From: Lumbricus rubellus
Taxonomy: Eukaryota; Annelida; Clitellata; Crassiclitellata; Lumbricidae
Reading direction: 5' to 3'
Length of the DNA stretch: 64,000 bases
Assembly: GCA_945859605.1 (NCBI GenBank)
Contig: OX243825.1
Coordinates: forward strand, 29,954,329 to 30,018,328
A model generated the notes under the pieces. That model did not search any database and was not told the DNA's origin. It was given only the letters and a program-made list of their open reading frames with translations. This document shows, piece after piece, positions 35,198 through 45,166 of the stretch (positions are counted from its first letter, which is position 1; every line of letters begins with the position of its first letter). The position numbers and the translations under genes are program-made.

Positions 35198-35649
35198 CTC
35201 CAGGGGAACGTGCGTGTCCTCTTGGCGAATTGTCCTGCGTGACAAGTTCCCCGATATCGTGGGTTCTTTCCGGAGCGAGTAGTAACTGTGGTTGTCCTCT
35301 TCAATGCTATTTACCATCATATCCATATACAGTATCGACAAGTCCTCTGTCAGACCATTTTCTCAATTACATGTCGCAAAAGCCTCAGTTCAAGGGACGG
35401 AATCTGACGATGTCTAGACTGAGCAAGGAACTCGTCTACCTGGATATCTTCTACTCCGATTTGAACTACGTCGACATCCAAACGATTCCAGCCTACAAAT
35501 TCCTCACACTGGTCTGCGATATTGGCGGTGCGTTTGGACTTATTCTCGGAGGAACATTGCTTACCGTTGCAGAATTGTCCCAGTTAATTATCCAAATATG
35601 TTTTGAATTTTATACTTCTGTGAGATTCGCTAAAATGCAACGCCATTGA
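35198..35649 (+). CDS. Copy A exon 7: last cysteine block, TM2 and C-terminus
   Basis: Completes codon 396 (A) and encodes 397-545, stop TGA 35647-35649. Cysteines in ERACPLGELSC and SSNCGCPLQC match the ASIC EYCVCEMPC region. VYLDIFYSDLNYVDIQTIPA is the pre-TM2 beta strand. TM2 reads DIGGAFGLILGGTLLTVAEL, gapless against ASIC [20 protein letters not shown], with G-G-T replacing G-A-S. The degenerin-site position is T where ASIC has G. The cytosolic tail is only about 20 residues. ATTAAA at 35669-35674 is a possible but very close polyadenylation signal. Confidence 0.96.
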
Positions 35650-36330
35650 AAATCGATGCATGAAGCCCATTAAATTGCTATCCATGGCAGGTATTTCAAT
35701 TTGAATAATTTTAGGCATGGATTTAGTCAAACTGGAGATTATAATTATGCCATCGAACTTAAATAATTACTTAGTGTAAGCAACTTATATATAGGTCTAC
35801 ATCCTTCTGAGATGTAACAATATTCTTATGTTTATTGTGAAGTAGGCCTACTCTAACAGTGTTTATGAATAATTATTTACTAGCCTAACTAAAAGAAGCG
35901 ATTGCAAAGTTTCTGTTTCTTTATGATCTGTACGCTTTTATTCCGATTTGCATTAATTAAAAATTTTGATGTTCATTGCTTTTGGATCTTCTTCGAGTAG
36001 GCTACAGTCTTATTTCGAGGTCAGCTGCCCCTACATAGTTATCGGGATAGATTAACTAAGTAGTCTACTCCCACGTTTCGTTGAAGTCCTGTTATAAGAG
36101 AACATGTAATACTATATCCGCTTTTAGAGAATTGAAGAGATCTCAATTTACTGTTCAACACAATGCGTAAGCTTATTACACGGATCACTAATATCACTAT
36201 CCATGCTAATGTTATCCATGCGAGAGTTTAGTCAGAATTCACATTGATGTCTGTGCCACGTTGATGGTCACGTAAAGAGAACTATTAGAAGAGAAGACTG
36301 TGTCTTTCAGGGTTTTAGTTTCATACTATA
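35650..36330. other. 3' flank of copy A
   Basis: Probably the 3' UTR at its start. Apart from ATTAAA at 35669 I see no strong polyadenylation signal or repeat end. Confidence 0.4.
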
Positions 36331-36961
36331 TACAGTAGGGCGCCGTAACAAAACGGCGCCGGACAAAACGGCGCCGACATAACGTCGCCGACAAAACGGC
36401 GCCGACAGAACGGCGCAATTCAAAGAAACACGACAAAACGGCGCCGACAATACGGCGCAGTAGCCTACAAAGACTACGATACCCGTTTAGTGATTGTTTG
36501 CTTATAGGATATCAAACGCCGTCGTTAGAAGCTCAGTTCGATTATAGACTAGATCGATTGAAGAAAATAGTCTTGCTCAAATTGGAGCTAGATTGATGAA
36601 AATATTCTTGCTTGAAGCTGCGTTGATGAAAATATTCTTGCTTAGGCCTAAATGGAAGCTGGATGGATGAAAATATTCTTGCTTAAATGGAAGCTGGATT
36701 GATGAAATCGCCTTGCTTAAATTGGAACTGGATTGATGAAAACTATTTAAATGGAAGTCGGATTTTTGGTGCTTCTACGGTCTACCAATTAAACAATTAA
36801 ACTAGGCTACTAACACAATATTTTTCTTCATGTCTGCGCCGTTTTGTCCAGCGCCGTTTTGCTACCGCGCCGTTTTGTTACCGCGCTGTTTTGTCGGCGC
36901 CGTTTTGTCGGCGCCGTTTTGTCCGGTGCCGTTTTGTCAGCGCACCATAGGCCTACAGTAG
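36331..36961. mobile_element. Fold-back element with GACAAAACGGCGCCG iterons, 615 bp, TSD TACAGTAG
   Basis: The body is 36339-36953. Left end GGCGCCGTAACAAAACGGCG; right end read inversely GGCCTATGGTGCGCTGACAA. The 15-bp unit GACAAAACGGCGCCG is repeated 5-7 times at each end. TACAGTAG is duplicated at 36331-36338 and 36954-36961. The interior (36540-36780) is a tandem of about 36-bp units with GGAAGCTGGATTGATGAAAA. The left terminus shares its first 13 bases with the right terminus of the element at 19525-20226. Confidence 0.92.
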
Positions 36962-37642
36962 AGTATCTGCAACTTTTCTAATAGGGCTATGTCTGTGTTG
37001 TGATGGAAATTCCAGTGTTGGGGGAATTCTAATTCTGTCCGAAAAACGCCAAAATTTAACCCCTAATAATTACTGACGTCGTGACCTTATTAAAGTCACT
37101 CGATCATGTCTCTTTATAACAGCAGAATGCTTCTGCTGTTTGCCAAGAGGGCCGAGAGGAGACAGAGAGCGAATGATCAAGGCCTGGTTACTTTTAAGAA
37201 CCCTGTGTGGGTAGTTAGGTAGGTTATTATAATTATACATGTAGATTGTAGACCTACAAGGTTCATGATTTCTACCTTTTAATAAAAAAAATGGAAATAC
37301 AACTTGGCGGACTCTTACATTTGTTTATTTGTACATGTATGTTGAATGCCAACGAATTGTCTCTGCCACTTCTAATTCAAAACCTAAGGGAAGAAAAATC
37401 CCGCTAGGTAGGGGCCCTACTTTCAATTTCAAGGTTAACCAGATGAAATGTTTGTTCGCGATAGTCGCCTGTTTAGTTGATAATTGGTCATAGAAGAATA
37501 GTTTAACTCGAATTAATGTTTTCCATTTGATATCGCGACTTGAAAATAAAAATATGTGTTGGGGTATGTCAGACCCCACCTCACCTCTAACGCTACAATG
37601 CGTCACCTCATCTCCAACGGGTGAAAGCGTATACATTTAGCC
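36962..37642. other. Intergenic spacer with a LINE-tail-like hairpin
   Basis: The only feature is GGGAAGAAAAATCCCGCTAG at about 37389, similar to LINE 3' hairpins elsewhere. No exon seen. Confidence 0.4.
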
Positions 37643-37901
37643 TACAGAGTGCGCAAAAAAGTCTCCCTTAGGTTTTTTAGCCAATATCTTGGCCATAAGT
37701 AAGAATTTCCAAATGAAATTTAACAGGCTTATTCTAGGCAATTCATATTTACACATGATGACCGGATTTCATTGCTTTTTTGTACTTTTTTGCTACGTCG
37801 CGTTTTTTTAATCGTCAAAAAACGGTGGGTGACCTTGGAAATTCTTACTTCTGGCCAAAATATTGGCAAAACACCAAGGGTCCTTTTTGGCGCACACTAT
37901 A
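37643..37901. mobile_element. MITE with TA target site, about 255 bp
   Basis: Left end CAGAGTGCGCAAAAAAGTCT after TA. Right end read inversely TAGTGTGCGCCAAAAAGGAC, followed by TA. Inverted similarity extends over about 65 bp at each side (GCCAATAT-TTGGCC-AAGTAAGAATTTCC). Consistent with a Tc1/mariner-type MITE. Confidence 0.8.
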
Positions 37902-38203
37902 CATTGTACATCAAACTAGTTTCATAGACAAAGTCAGCATGTAGTGAGTGATGCCTCTAAGCACCTGTGGAGGATGATACTTATCTGCAACAAATTTACG
38001 AGACATTGTGAATGAAACTATTCAAAGATATGGATATGTCGGGCATGCAGAAAATATACTACTTGCAATGAAAGATTTCATAATTATACGCCAATTAGCA
38101 TACAGAAGTTTTCTCGCGGCAAGAGTTGAAGATGCATCATCAACAAAAACCCAGACAATTATTATTCCGAGTAGTCTTACTCAACTTACACTCTGAGGAT
38201 TAT
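37902..38203. other. Spacer, no feature recognised
   Basis: No array, repeat end or exon found. Confidence 0.4.
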
Positions 38204-38600
38204 GCGCCGGGTATTTATATAGCGCCTCTTCAAGGAAACTACTCAGAGGCGCTCCTGACTCCAGCACGGCCAAACAGAACTGTTTTAAGTGCTTATACAA
38301 TGTGTCAGAGAGTGATCGAGGGAACAGGCGCAGCTCAAGTGGGAGGCCACTCCATACCACCGGGCCAACCACAGAAAAAGCACGACTCTGCATGATAGAG
38401 GTACGAGCAAACGGGCCCAAGAGCAATCCCCGATCAGCCGAGCGTAGGGACCGACCAGTCCATGTACTTGACACATCCTGACAAAGATCAAGTAGGTAAG
38501 TTGAAGCAAGACCTAGCTGGCATCGCCATATCAAGGAAGAGATTCTGTATTCGATGCATTGACGGACAGGGAGCCAATGCAGACCCTCCAGCATGTAATT
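38204..38600 (-). mobile_element. 5'-truncated LINE tail (L2/CR1-like)
   Basis: Minus strand encodes LHWLPVRQCIEYRISSLIWR, then LDLCQDV, SLRSADRGLLLGP, and FSVVGPVVWSGLPLELR. This is the post-polymerase arm of the LINE family whose 3' end motif TTTATATAGCGCCTCTTCAA is visible at 38215. Confidence 0.85.
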
Positions 38601-38869
38601 TAAAACGTCACCAAACTTGTATTTGAAATAGGCCTATCATAATAGCATGCGGGCAACATGCATAAAATTAATATACGCAAAGCCTGTGAAAATTCGTTGA
38701 ATATACTTGCAAATGGAGTATTGAGCTTAGTCGATTGAAACGCTACATGTATGTATCCGTATAATAATTATGGAAAGAAATTATTGAAGAGTTTGATGTC
38801 GGGCCTATGTATTATGCTGCGTTGAATGAATTTCCATTTTGTGCAGATCTACGTCATCCTACTTACTGC
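38601..38869. other. Spacer before duplication unit B
   Basis: No recognised feature. Confidence 0.4.
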
Positions 38870-39153
38870 TGCACTCCATTCATAGACATCACCGTCTCTA
38901 TTTTTCAAAAGACTATCTATTATCTAAGGACTGTAAGGACATAACGGAAGAATTGACTTGACTATGCGCTATAGAAATTGCCAGAGCGCAAGAGTGCAGC
39001 CATGCATGAAAGAATGACATAAGACAGAGAGAATGCAACAATCTTCTCAATGTCTGCGACACAGAGAGATCAGCTATTCGTGGTAGAATCTTCAATAGGC
39101 ATAATACCAGAGTAGGGATAATATCTGTCTTACGCTATCAGGCTTACGATCTA

Positions 39154-39325
39154 CCGGGCCCTACCAGCGGGACCCGTCCCTTTAGGTGTGCCCTTGTTCC
39201 CTATGTCATTCTCTTAAATTTGCTGTGTTATTTGTTTTAACTGTTTATTGATGTAGCCTACTGCTTTAATTGAAAAGGTTTTTTGGGTTCAATAAAATAA
39301 AATGAAATTAAATTAAATGAAATCT
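39154..39325 (+). mobile_element. LINE 3' end, 5'-truncated, B only
   Basis: Starts CCGGGCCCTACCAGCGGGAC (3' hairpin) and ends in an ATAAAATAAAATGAAAT-type tail. Unit A reads straight through, ttacgatctaaagattgctgg. Confidence 0.7.
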
Positions 39326-39774
39326 CAAGATTGCTGGGTGAAACACACATAATAGAATAGACGGTTCTGAATGCATGCATGCATGAATATGTACATTTCT
39401 ATAGCGCCCTAATCTAACCTCGCGATGGCGCCTATAACCTAAAAAAGACCTTCCTGAGTTTGCACTATTGTGTCAAGACTTTTGCTGTCAAATTGTCCTT
39501 TATGCATGTTTCATGTTTCAAGCACGTCACTTGATATAATCGTTTCACTTGTCGGCACTACCTTAGCATTACCTCAGCATGTGCGTCGCTAGTGCAGCAG
39601 AAAGTAAAATGACAATTTATCACCATTTTGGTGCATTACATTGACTTCGACTAAGAAAAGGAATCACTTGACGATCATGTGGCATCAGCAGAAAAAATGG
39701 TCTCGCAAGACAGAAATATTGATTGATGCGCATCATGCAGTTTCAGTGCAGAATCAGAATACTACAATCTGTGC

Positions 39775-39798
39775 TGAGAGAGAGACAGACAGACAGAC

Positions 39799-39829
<31 letters not shown>

Positions 39830-39996
39830 TGCAGATACAGAGACAGAGACAGAGACAGAGACAGAAAGAGAGACAGAGATATATGTAGAAAGAGATAGCG
39901 AGATAGAGAGAAACAGAAACAGAGAAAGAGACAGAGAGACAGAGAGAGACAGAGATGGCTAGATAGAGAGAGAGACAGAGAGAGACAGATAGAGAC
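39775..39996. repeat. (GACA)n/(GAGACA)n tract
   Basis: Counterpart of 6830-7108, here with a purer (GACA)n start. Confidence 0.95.
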
Positions 39997-40599
39997 GGTT
40001 CCACGACAACTCGTCTACCGACAACTCGTCTCCGGACAATTGGTCTAACGACAACTGGTCTACAGACGAATAGTATCGATGAAATAGAAGCTGGATCTAC
40101 AAAAATGGGTTTTAGCGTAAATGGAAGCTGGATTGATGATTTTAATTCATGTATTCCGACATGCACCCATTTCTACTTCAAATCTAAAAATACCCCCATC
40201 CAGCTTCTATTTCTCGCCTGTTATTTTAGTCAATCCAGCTTCTATTTCAGATATAAAAATACCCTCATCCAGCTTCCATTACCTAAGCGGTTTTCTTATC
40301 AATCCAGCTTCTATTTGAGATCTAGAAATACCTTCATCCGGCTTTTATTTATCATGCGTTATTTTCGTCAATCCAGCTTTTATTTCACCTGTAAAAGAAC
40401 CATCATCCAGATTCCGATTCTCTTGCGCTTTTTCATCAATCCAACCTCCACTTCACCTCTAAAAACTGTCATCCAGCTTCCATTTCTCAAGCGCTGGATA
40501 AGTTGCCAGTAGACCAGTTGTCGTTAGACGAATTGTCCGGAGACCACTTGTCGTTAGACGAGTTGTCGGTAGACGAGTTGTCGTGACACCGATAGGGAC
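39988..40599. mobile_element. Fold-back element with GACAACTCGTCTACC iterons, 594 bp
   Basis: The body is 39997-40590. Left end GGTTCCACGACAACTCGTCT; right end read inversely GGTGTCACGACAACTCGTCT. Four to five 15-bp units occur at each end. The flanks are GATAGAGAC (39988-39996) and GATAGGGAC (40591-40599), a 9-bp TSD with one change. The interior is inverted AATCCAGCTTCTATTT repeats, i.e. the same GGAAGCTGGATTGA unit as at 36540-36780. Absent from unit A. Confidence 0.9.
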
Positions 40600-41225
40600 A
40601 AAGAGAGACAGACCTTGTGACCTTGCCAATTAGTTTGCCTCATTTTAGCGATGTAGAAAGCAAGGACCATAATTATAATTGGCTTAACTAGCACGGTGTT
40701 TAGTGTTTATCAAAGTGTGGCAGGACTATCAGTAATACAATCATGTCGGATTGCAACACAGAGAACCGCGTTACGTATGCATCAAGCGGAGTCTGGAAAT
40801 ATAGACATGCGTCCAGCTTAGACTTCTGTTGGCATGACGTTATTGACATGCTCCACGTGATGTTATCTGTGTGTTGCTATAGCATGAAATGTGTCTACTG
40901 CCTTATTCAGGCATGCCTAAACTTGAATTAGCCTAAATGCATAAAATAGTTCGTGAGTTATACATTTTACTCATTTAAAGGCAATACTTCGATTGGAGGA
41001 AACAAATTGCAATAGTCGTGAGTTGTAGCTTGGAAAAATTGTAGTCTACACGTGAAATCAAACGACTTTCTTCTAAAGTAGGAACTCAGATAATAGTGTT
41101 GGAGAACAAAGGATAAGTGCGTGAGTTTATTTTGAAATTTGAAACGTTATTTTATGCCAAAATTATTTCTCGCTCAGCCTTCAGGTTTTTAAAAGCGTTG
41201 AAGACAGTTAAACCCATACCATGTG

Positions 41226-42156
41226 ATATAGTCCAGGCAATCTAGATCAAAAACAACGTCAACCTGGGCAAAATTGGATCAGAAGGTTTTTCAACGGTTT
41301 TCTGATCAGAATTTGTTGCTGAACAACATATCCAAAATCCGCCAAAATCCGACCACGGAAAATGGAAAATGGCCACCATTGAAACCGCGGGAAACATTTT
41401 CAATGGCACTGTTGGAATCGTCGCCCCTAACTATGCATGTTTAGACACCAAGATGACACTTCTACGTGTACCAGAAGCTGAGATATTGAAAATTCCGTAA
41501 TTTGGTCGGCCATTTTGGAAAATGGCCGCCATTGAAATAGTTGGCAACATTTGCAATGGCTCTGTTGGAATCTTCGCCCATAACCATGTATGTTTAGACA
41601 CCAAGATGACGTTTCTAGGTGTACTGAAAGCTGAGATATTGAAAATTCCGTAATTTGGTTGGCCATATTGGAAAATGGCCGCCATTGAAGCCGTTGCGAA
41701 CCTTTGAAATGGCTCTGTAGGAGTCCTCGCCCCTAATTATGTATGTTTAGACACCAAGATTACGATCCTAAGTGTACTGGAAGCCGAGATTAATTAAAAT
41801 CTGTAAACTGGGGCCATTTTGAAAAATGGCTGCCATTGGGGCCAGGGGTCAAATATGCGATGGCCATACAGTCAAATCTTTTTCTTATGACATGGTCGTA
41901 GAATGTGCCAAACATCATGCTTGCATCACAAAGTGAACAATTTTTACCCAGGCCGCTGTAATAGCAGCCTGATATTCAATGAAAAAATGTACGTAAAACC
42001 ATCATATTTTGAACCCCATTTTTGGGGGTGACCCCGTAGTCGGATTTCGGTAGATTTTGGATATGTTATTCAGCAACAAATTCTGATCAGAAAACCGTTG
42101 AAAAACCTTCTGATCCAATTTTGCCCAGGTGAAACTGCAAATTGCCTGGACTAATA
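41226..42156. mobile_element. 925-bp long-TIR element with internal tandem repeats, absent from unit A
   Basis: The body is 41229-42153, starting TAGTCCAGGCAAT and ending ATTGCCTGGACTA. Inverted arms of about 110-130 bp include CTGATCAGAATTTGTTGCTG. ATA is duplicated (41226-41228, 42154-42156). Unit A has the empty site atgtgataggtgtaggctac. The middle holds about 3.5 tandem units of roughly 170 bp (GAAAATGGCCGCCATTGAA, GTTTAGACACCAAGATGAC). No coding. Confidence 0.9.
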
Positions 42157-42856
42157 GGTGTAGGCTACAACTGTAGTAGCCTACTGTTACAGTAGTGCAT
42201 GACATAAAGCACAATAAGCTTAAAATAAACAGATCCATCGAGTAACGATAAAATTTAATAAAATGCAGCAGGTCCGTAATTCAGTTCAGGGAGCGCTGGT
42301 CGTTAAACTGAGAGTCATCCACGCGACCGGGGGTTCGAGCCTCACACGGGGCATCAATTTATGAAAGTTTAGTTATTAGCTGCCGTAGGCGCTTTGCTGT
42401 TGTGTTGTTTGACTCGGGTTCTGCTGAAACTAAGATAGCCCCTCCCACTTCTGGCTTGACCGAACCATGAGTGATCTAGCACTTAGGCCATAGTGTTAAT
42501 TAAGCTAACCCACTACTGTAAAGGCGACCTGAGTGTCGTGCTATAGTGGGCCGTATTTCTTATAACCTGTAGGCCTACCTGTAATCATTCTGCGGTCTGT
42601 CAGATTGAAGCATTAAACGATGTATTTTTATATTATACTTAATTTGTTCTTAAAGTGAATACTGTTCACCGATAATTAACAGTTTTAAACGGATTGAAGG
42701 TTTCCTTATAATGTGTTTGACAAATTTTGACAGATTTTAACACTAACACGACCAAGAGATTATCTTATTTGCTCCATTAACAGAAAGAAATCCGGACTTT
42801 GAAATCAGGTTAAGTCTAAAATTTAATACATCAGTGTGGCATGCAGCATACTAAAA
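42157..42856 (+). repeat. Duplication unit B, middle upstream block
   Basis: Collinear with 10105-10847. It also holds the unoccupied site for the 2.26-kb element of unit A. Confidence 0.85.
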
Positions 42857-43275
42857 ACCCGCGAAGGTTAAACCGTAGTTTAGGTTGCTAAATTATTTGG
42901 TCATTTCCCGAGGTTGCTAAATTATTTGGCCATTGCTAAATGTAGGCTGTATAGACCATACAAGTAATTTTTGGATCGCCAGGTTCAATCCAGCTTCCAT
43001 TTCAACTATAAAAATGCCTTTATCCAGCTTCCATTTCTCAAAGGTTTTTTCGTCAATCCAGCTTCCATTTCTATACTGTCATTTTTCTTCTCGCGTTTTC
43101 AGTTTATATTGCTAATTCCGGTTGCGAATGTTCAGAAATTGGAATAGCGCGTTATATGGCCCGCTATATTCATGATCATTGGGGTGTTTCTTAATTTAGC
43201 AACCTAAACTACGGGATATCATATCGAAAATGAAAATAATTTAGCAACCTAAACTACGGTTTAACCACCCGCGAG
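42857..43275. mobile_element. Fold-back element, 401 bp, intact copy of the one at 10857
   Basis: The body is 42866-43266. Ends GGTTAAACCGTAGTTTAGGT and its exact inverse. Second copies of GTAGTTTAGGTTGCTAAATT lie inside each arm. Flanks ACCCGCGAA and ACCCGCGAG (9 bp, one change). Interior GGAAGCTGGATTGA words as in related elements. Confidence 0.9.
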
Positions 43276-43633
43276 TTCGGATTGAGAGGTTGGAGAGGGT
43301 CGACCGGTGTAAAGGTTTCAAATTACCCCCTCCTAAACATTAGGCTACCCCCTGCAAACCGTAATTTGCATCAATCATCGCATTTATTGCATTAAAAATA
43401 TCAGAAAAATCATCCCCATTCTTGTTTTGGTCTGAAGATTTTCATTCGTCATCCCACTTCGTGGTTTGTGATCAATATTTTCATTTGTAACTAAAATTCT
43501 AAATCGCCACTGAAGTTATATGGAGAAATGGCTTGGAGGCTATTATTTTTTCCCGATCAAAATATTATTACTTTACATATTAAGTTTAAATGAACACGAA
43601 ACATGAATAAATAAATCTGAATTATTTTATCTT
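43276..43633 (+). promoter_or_regulatory. 5' flank of channel copy B
   Basis: Collinear with 13592-13960 upstream of copy A. Same TTCGTGGTTTGTGATCAATA word and same T-rich end. Any promoter shared by both genes should lie in this block or further upstream. Confidence 0.4.
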
Positions 43634-43949
43634 ATGTAAAGATAGTAAAAAAGAGTAAAGTCCATCCAGTTTCGTGTGGAACAGAGGGAGGCGCTCATCT
43701 TCTTTTCAATGGCATTGAGCCAGCAATGGACGAATCCCAAGATCCTGGACACGGGGTCAGGGTATCGCAGGGCTTGCCGTTTACTTCCCAGCTCACGCCG
43801 GTGCCAAATTATAGCCTACCGTTTGGTGACAAAGGCACGTGTGCGTAAACAACTTGCCCAAGGTAGTTACTCGGAGTCGAACCCGCAACCGCCCGCTCCG
43901 TGAGCAAGCGCGTTGCCGATCATCCACCAGGTCGCACTATGTAAAGATA
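43634..43949 (-). mobile_element. tRNA-derived SINE inserted 31 bp upstream of the copy B start codon
   Basis: The body is 43645-43938. Read on the minus strand it begins AGTGCGACCTGGTGGATGAT and has a clear B box, GCGGGTTCGACTCC. ATGTAAAGATA is duplicated exactly at 43634-43644 and 43939-43949 (11 bp, as expected for LINE-driven insertion). Copy A has the empty site at about 13970. It is a different family from the (ATC)n-tailed SINEs. Confidence 0.9.
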
Positions 43950-43979
43950 ACAAATTAATTATTTTTCAAACAGCAAACG

Positions 43980-44568
43980 ATGAGCCATCCATTCACTCTC
44001 GAGTACATGCTGAAAGGCGAAACGACGTCAACCCAGATCGACAGAGATGTTAAAGGACGACTAGAAAATCCGAAAACAGCGCATGAAAATCAGATAGAAT
44101 CAAGACAAAGCACAAAGGTGGTTTCGGAAAGTGAGTTGGTCAGTGATGGATGCCAGACCGGCGAAGCTGATGCTGAAGAAAATCCCGATGGCGACATGAA
44201 TAAGATAAAAGAAGAGATGAATGTAGACATAGCGGATGGTGAAAGATTGAGTTTCATCAAGATCCTGAAAATGGCAATGAAACGTCGGATGGAAATCTTT
44301 GCTGAGGACGTATCCATTGTTGGTCTGACCTACTTGTTTAAACCATCGGACCACAAAATTGGCTCCATCATCCGTAAGATTGTGTGGTCGATGCTGCTAC
44401 TCTTTGGAACAGGATTCATGGTTTTCCAGATATACGATCGTATAACTTTCTATCAGACATATCCGACCAAAGTCAACTATCGAGTGGCTTACAACCGATC
44501 ACTGCGGTTTCCTACAATCTCCATTTGTACGGAAATTTCCGCTAGCAAGAAAGCTATACTTCGTTATG
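43980..44568 (+). CDS. Copy B exon 1: N-terminus and TM1
   Basis: 196 codons plus one base, starting MSHPFTLEYMLKGETTSTQI. The cytosolic tail differs from copy A at many positions and is one codon shorter. From NVDIADGE through TM1 the two copies are almost identical. V-G replaces H-G here as well. Donor G/GTAAAT. Confidence 0.95.
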
Positions 44569-45166
44569 GTAAATAAACTTATTTTGATATGACTTTCGCT
44601 AAAAATGTCAAAAACCACTTTGACTAGACCTACTGGAAAGTATTTGCTCGTAGGCCTACTTGGTACCGTGTCTGGTAGTAGTGTTGAAAATACAGTCATT
44701 ACCAGGCAAAGGCGGAAACACTGGGCGGAGACTTGGGGAGGGGGGACGAACGAGTGGCCGAAGTCAAGAAAATTTTCTAATTTCACCGCCAAAAAAGTTT
44801 ATGACTTTTAAAGTCATTTTTTGGCCGAAGAAAACCGAAAAAGTCGAGAAAATGTTCTATTTTCGCCGCCCAAAAAGTTGATGACCTTTTTAGTCATTTT
44901 TGGCCGAAGAAAACCGAAGAAAATTTTCTAAGTTGATGACCCTTTTTTAGTCTTGACGCTCAACTATTGAGGGGACAAATGCATGGGCCGTCCCCCCAAC
45001 ACCTCCGTTGGGTGGAGTGACACTTCTTCTGATGCTGCGTCTGCTACTACTGCTGCCACTACTACAAACAATAATAATAATAGGCCTACTTCTACTATAA
45101 TAGTGTATGTATTACTAATATTGTTATTACTATTGTAAAAATCGCAATAAATGAATGAATAAGTAT
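44569..45166. mobile_element. Intron 1B start with a truncated hAT relic
   Basis: About 44709-45020 resembles the 5' and 3' parts of the hAT at 11109-13414 (GGCGGAAAC start, GGACAAATGCATGGGCCGTC near its end). Clear TSDs were not found, so it is probably truncated or rearranged. Confidence 0.55.

Larger units (their letters stand above)
38870..41225 (+). repeat. Duplication unit B, far-upstream block
   Basis: Direct match to about 6030-7844, interrupted in B by a LINE tail (39154-39325) and a fold-back element (39997-40590) that A lacks. No genes recognised. Confidence 0.85.

Noticed and set aside
43645..43938. tRNA gene on the minus strand
   Set aside because: There is a good B box but no full cloverleaf. 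The 11-bp TSD and length of 294 bp indicate a SINE.
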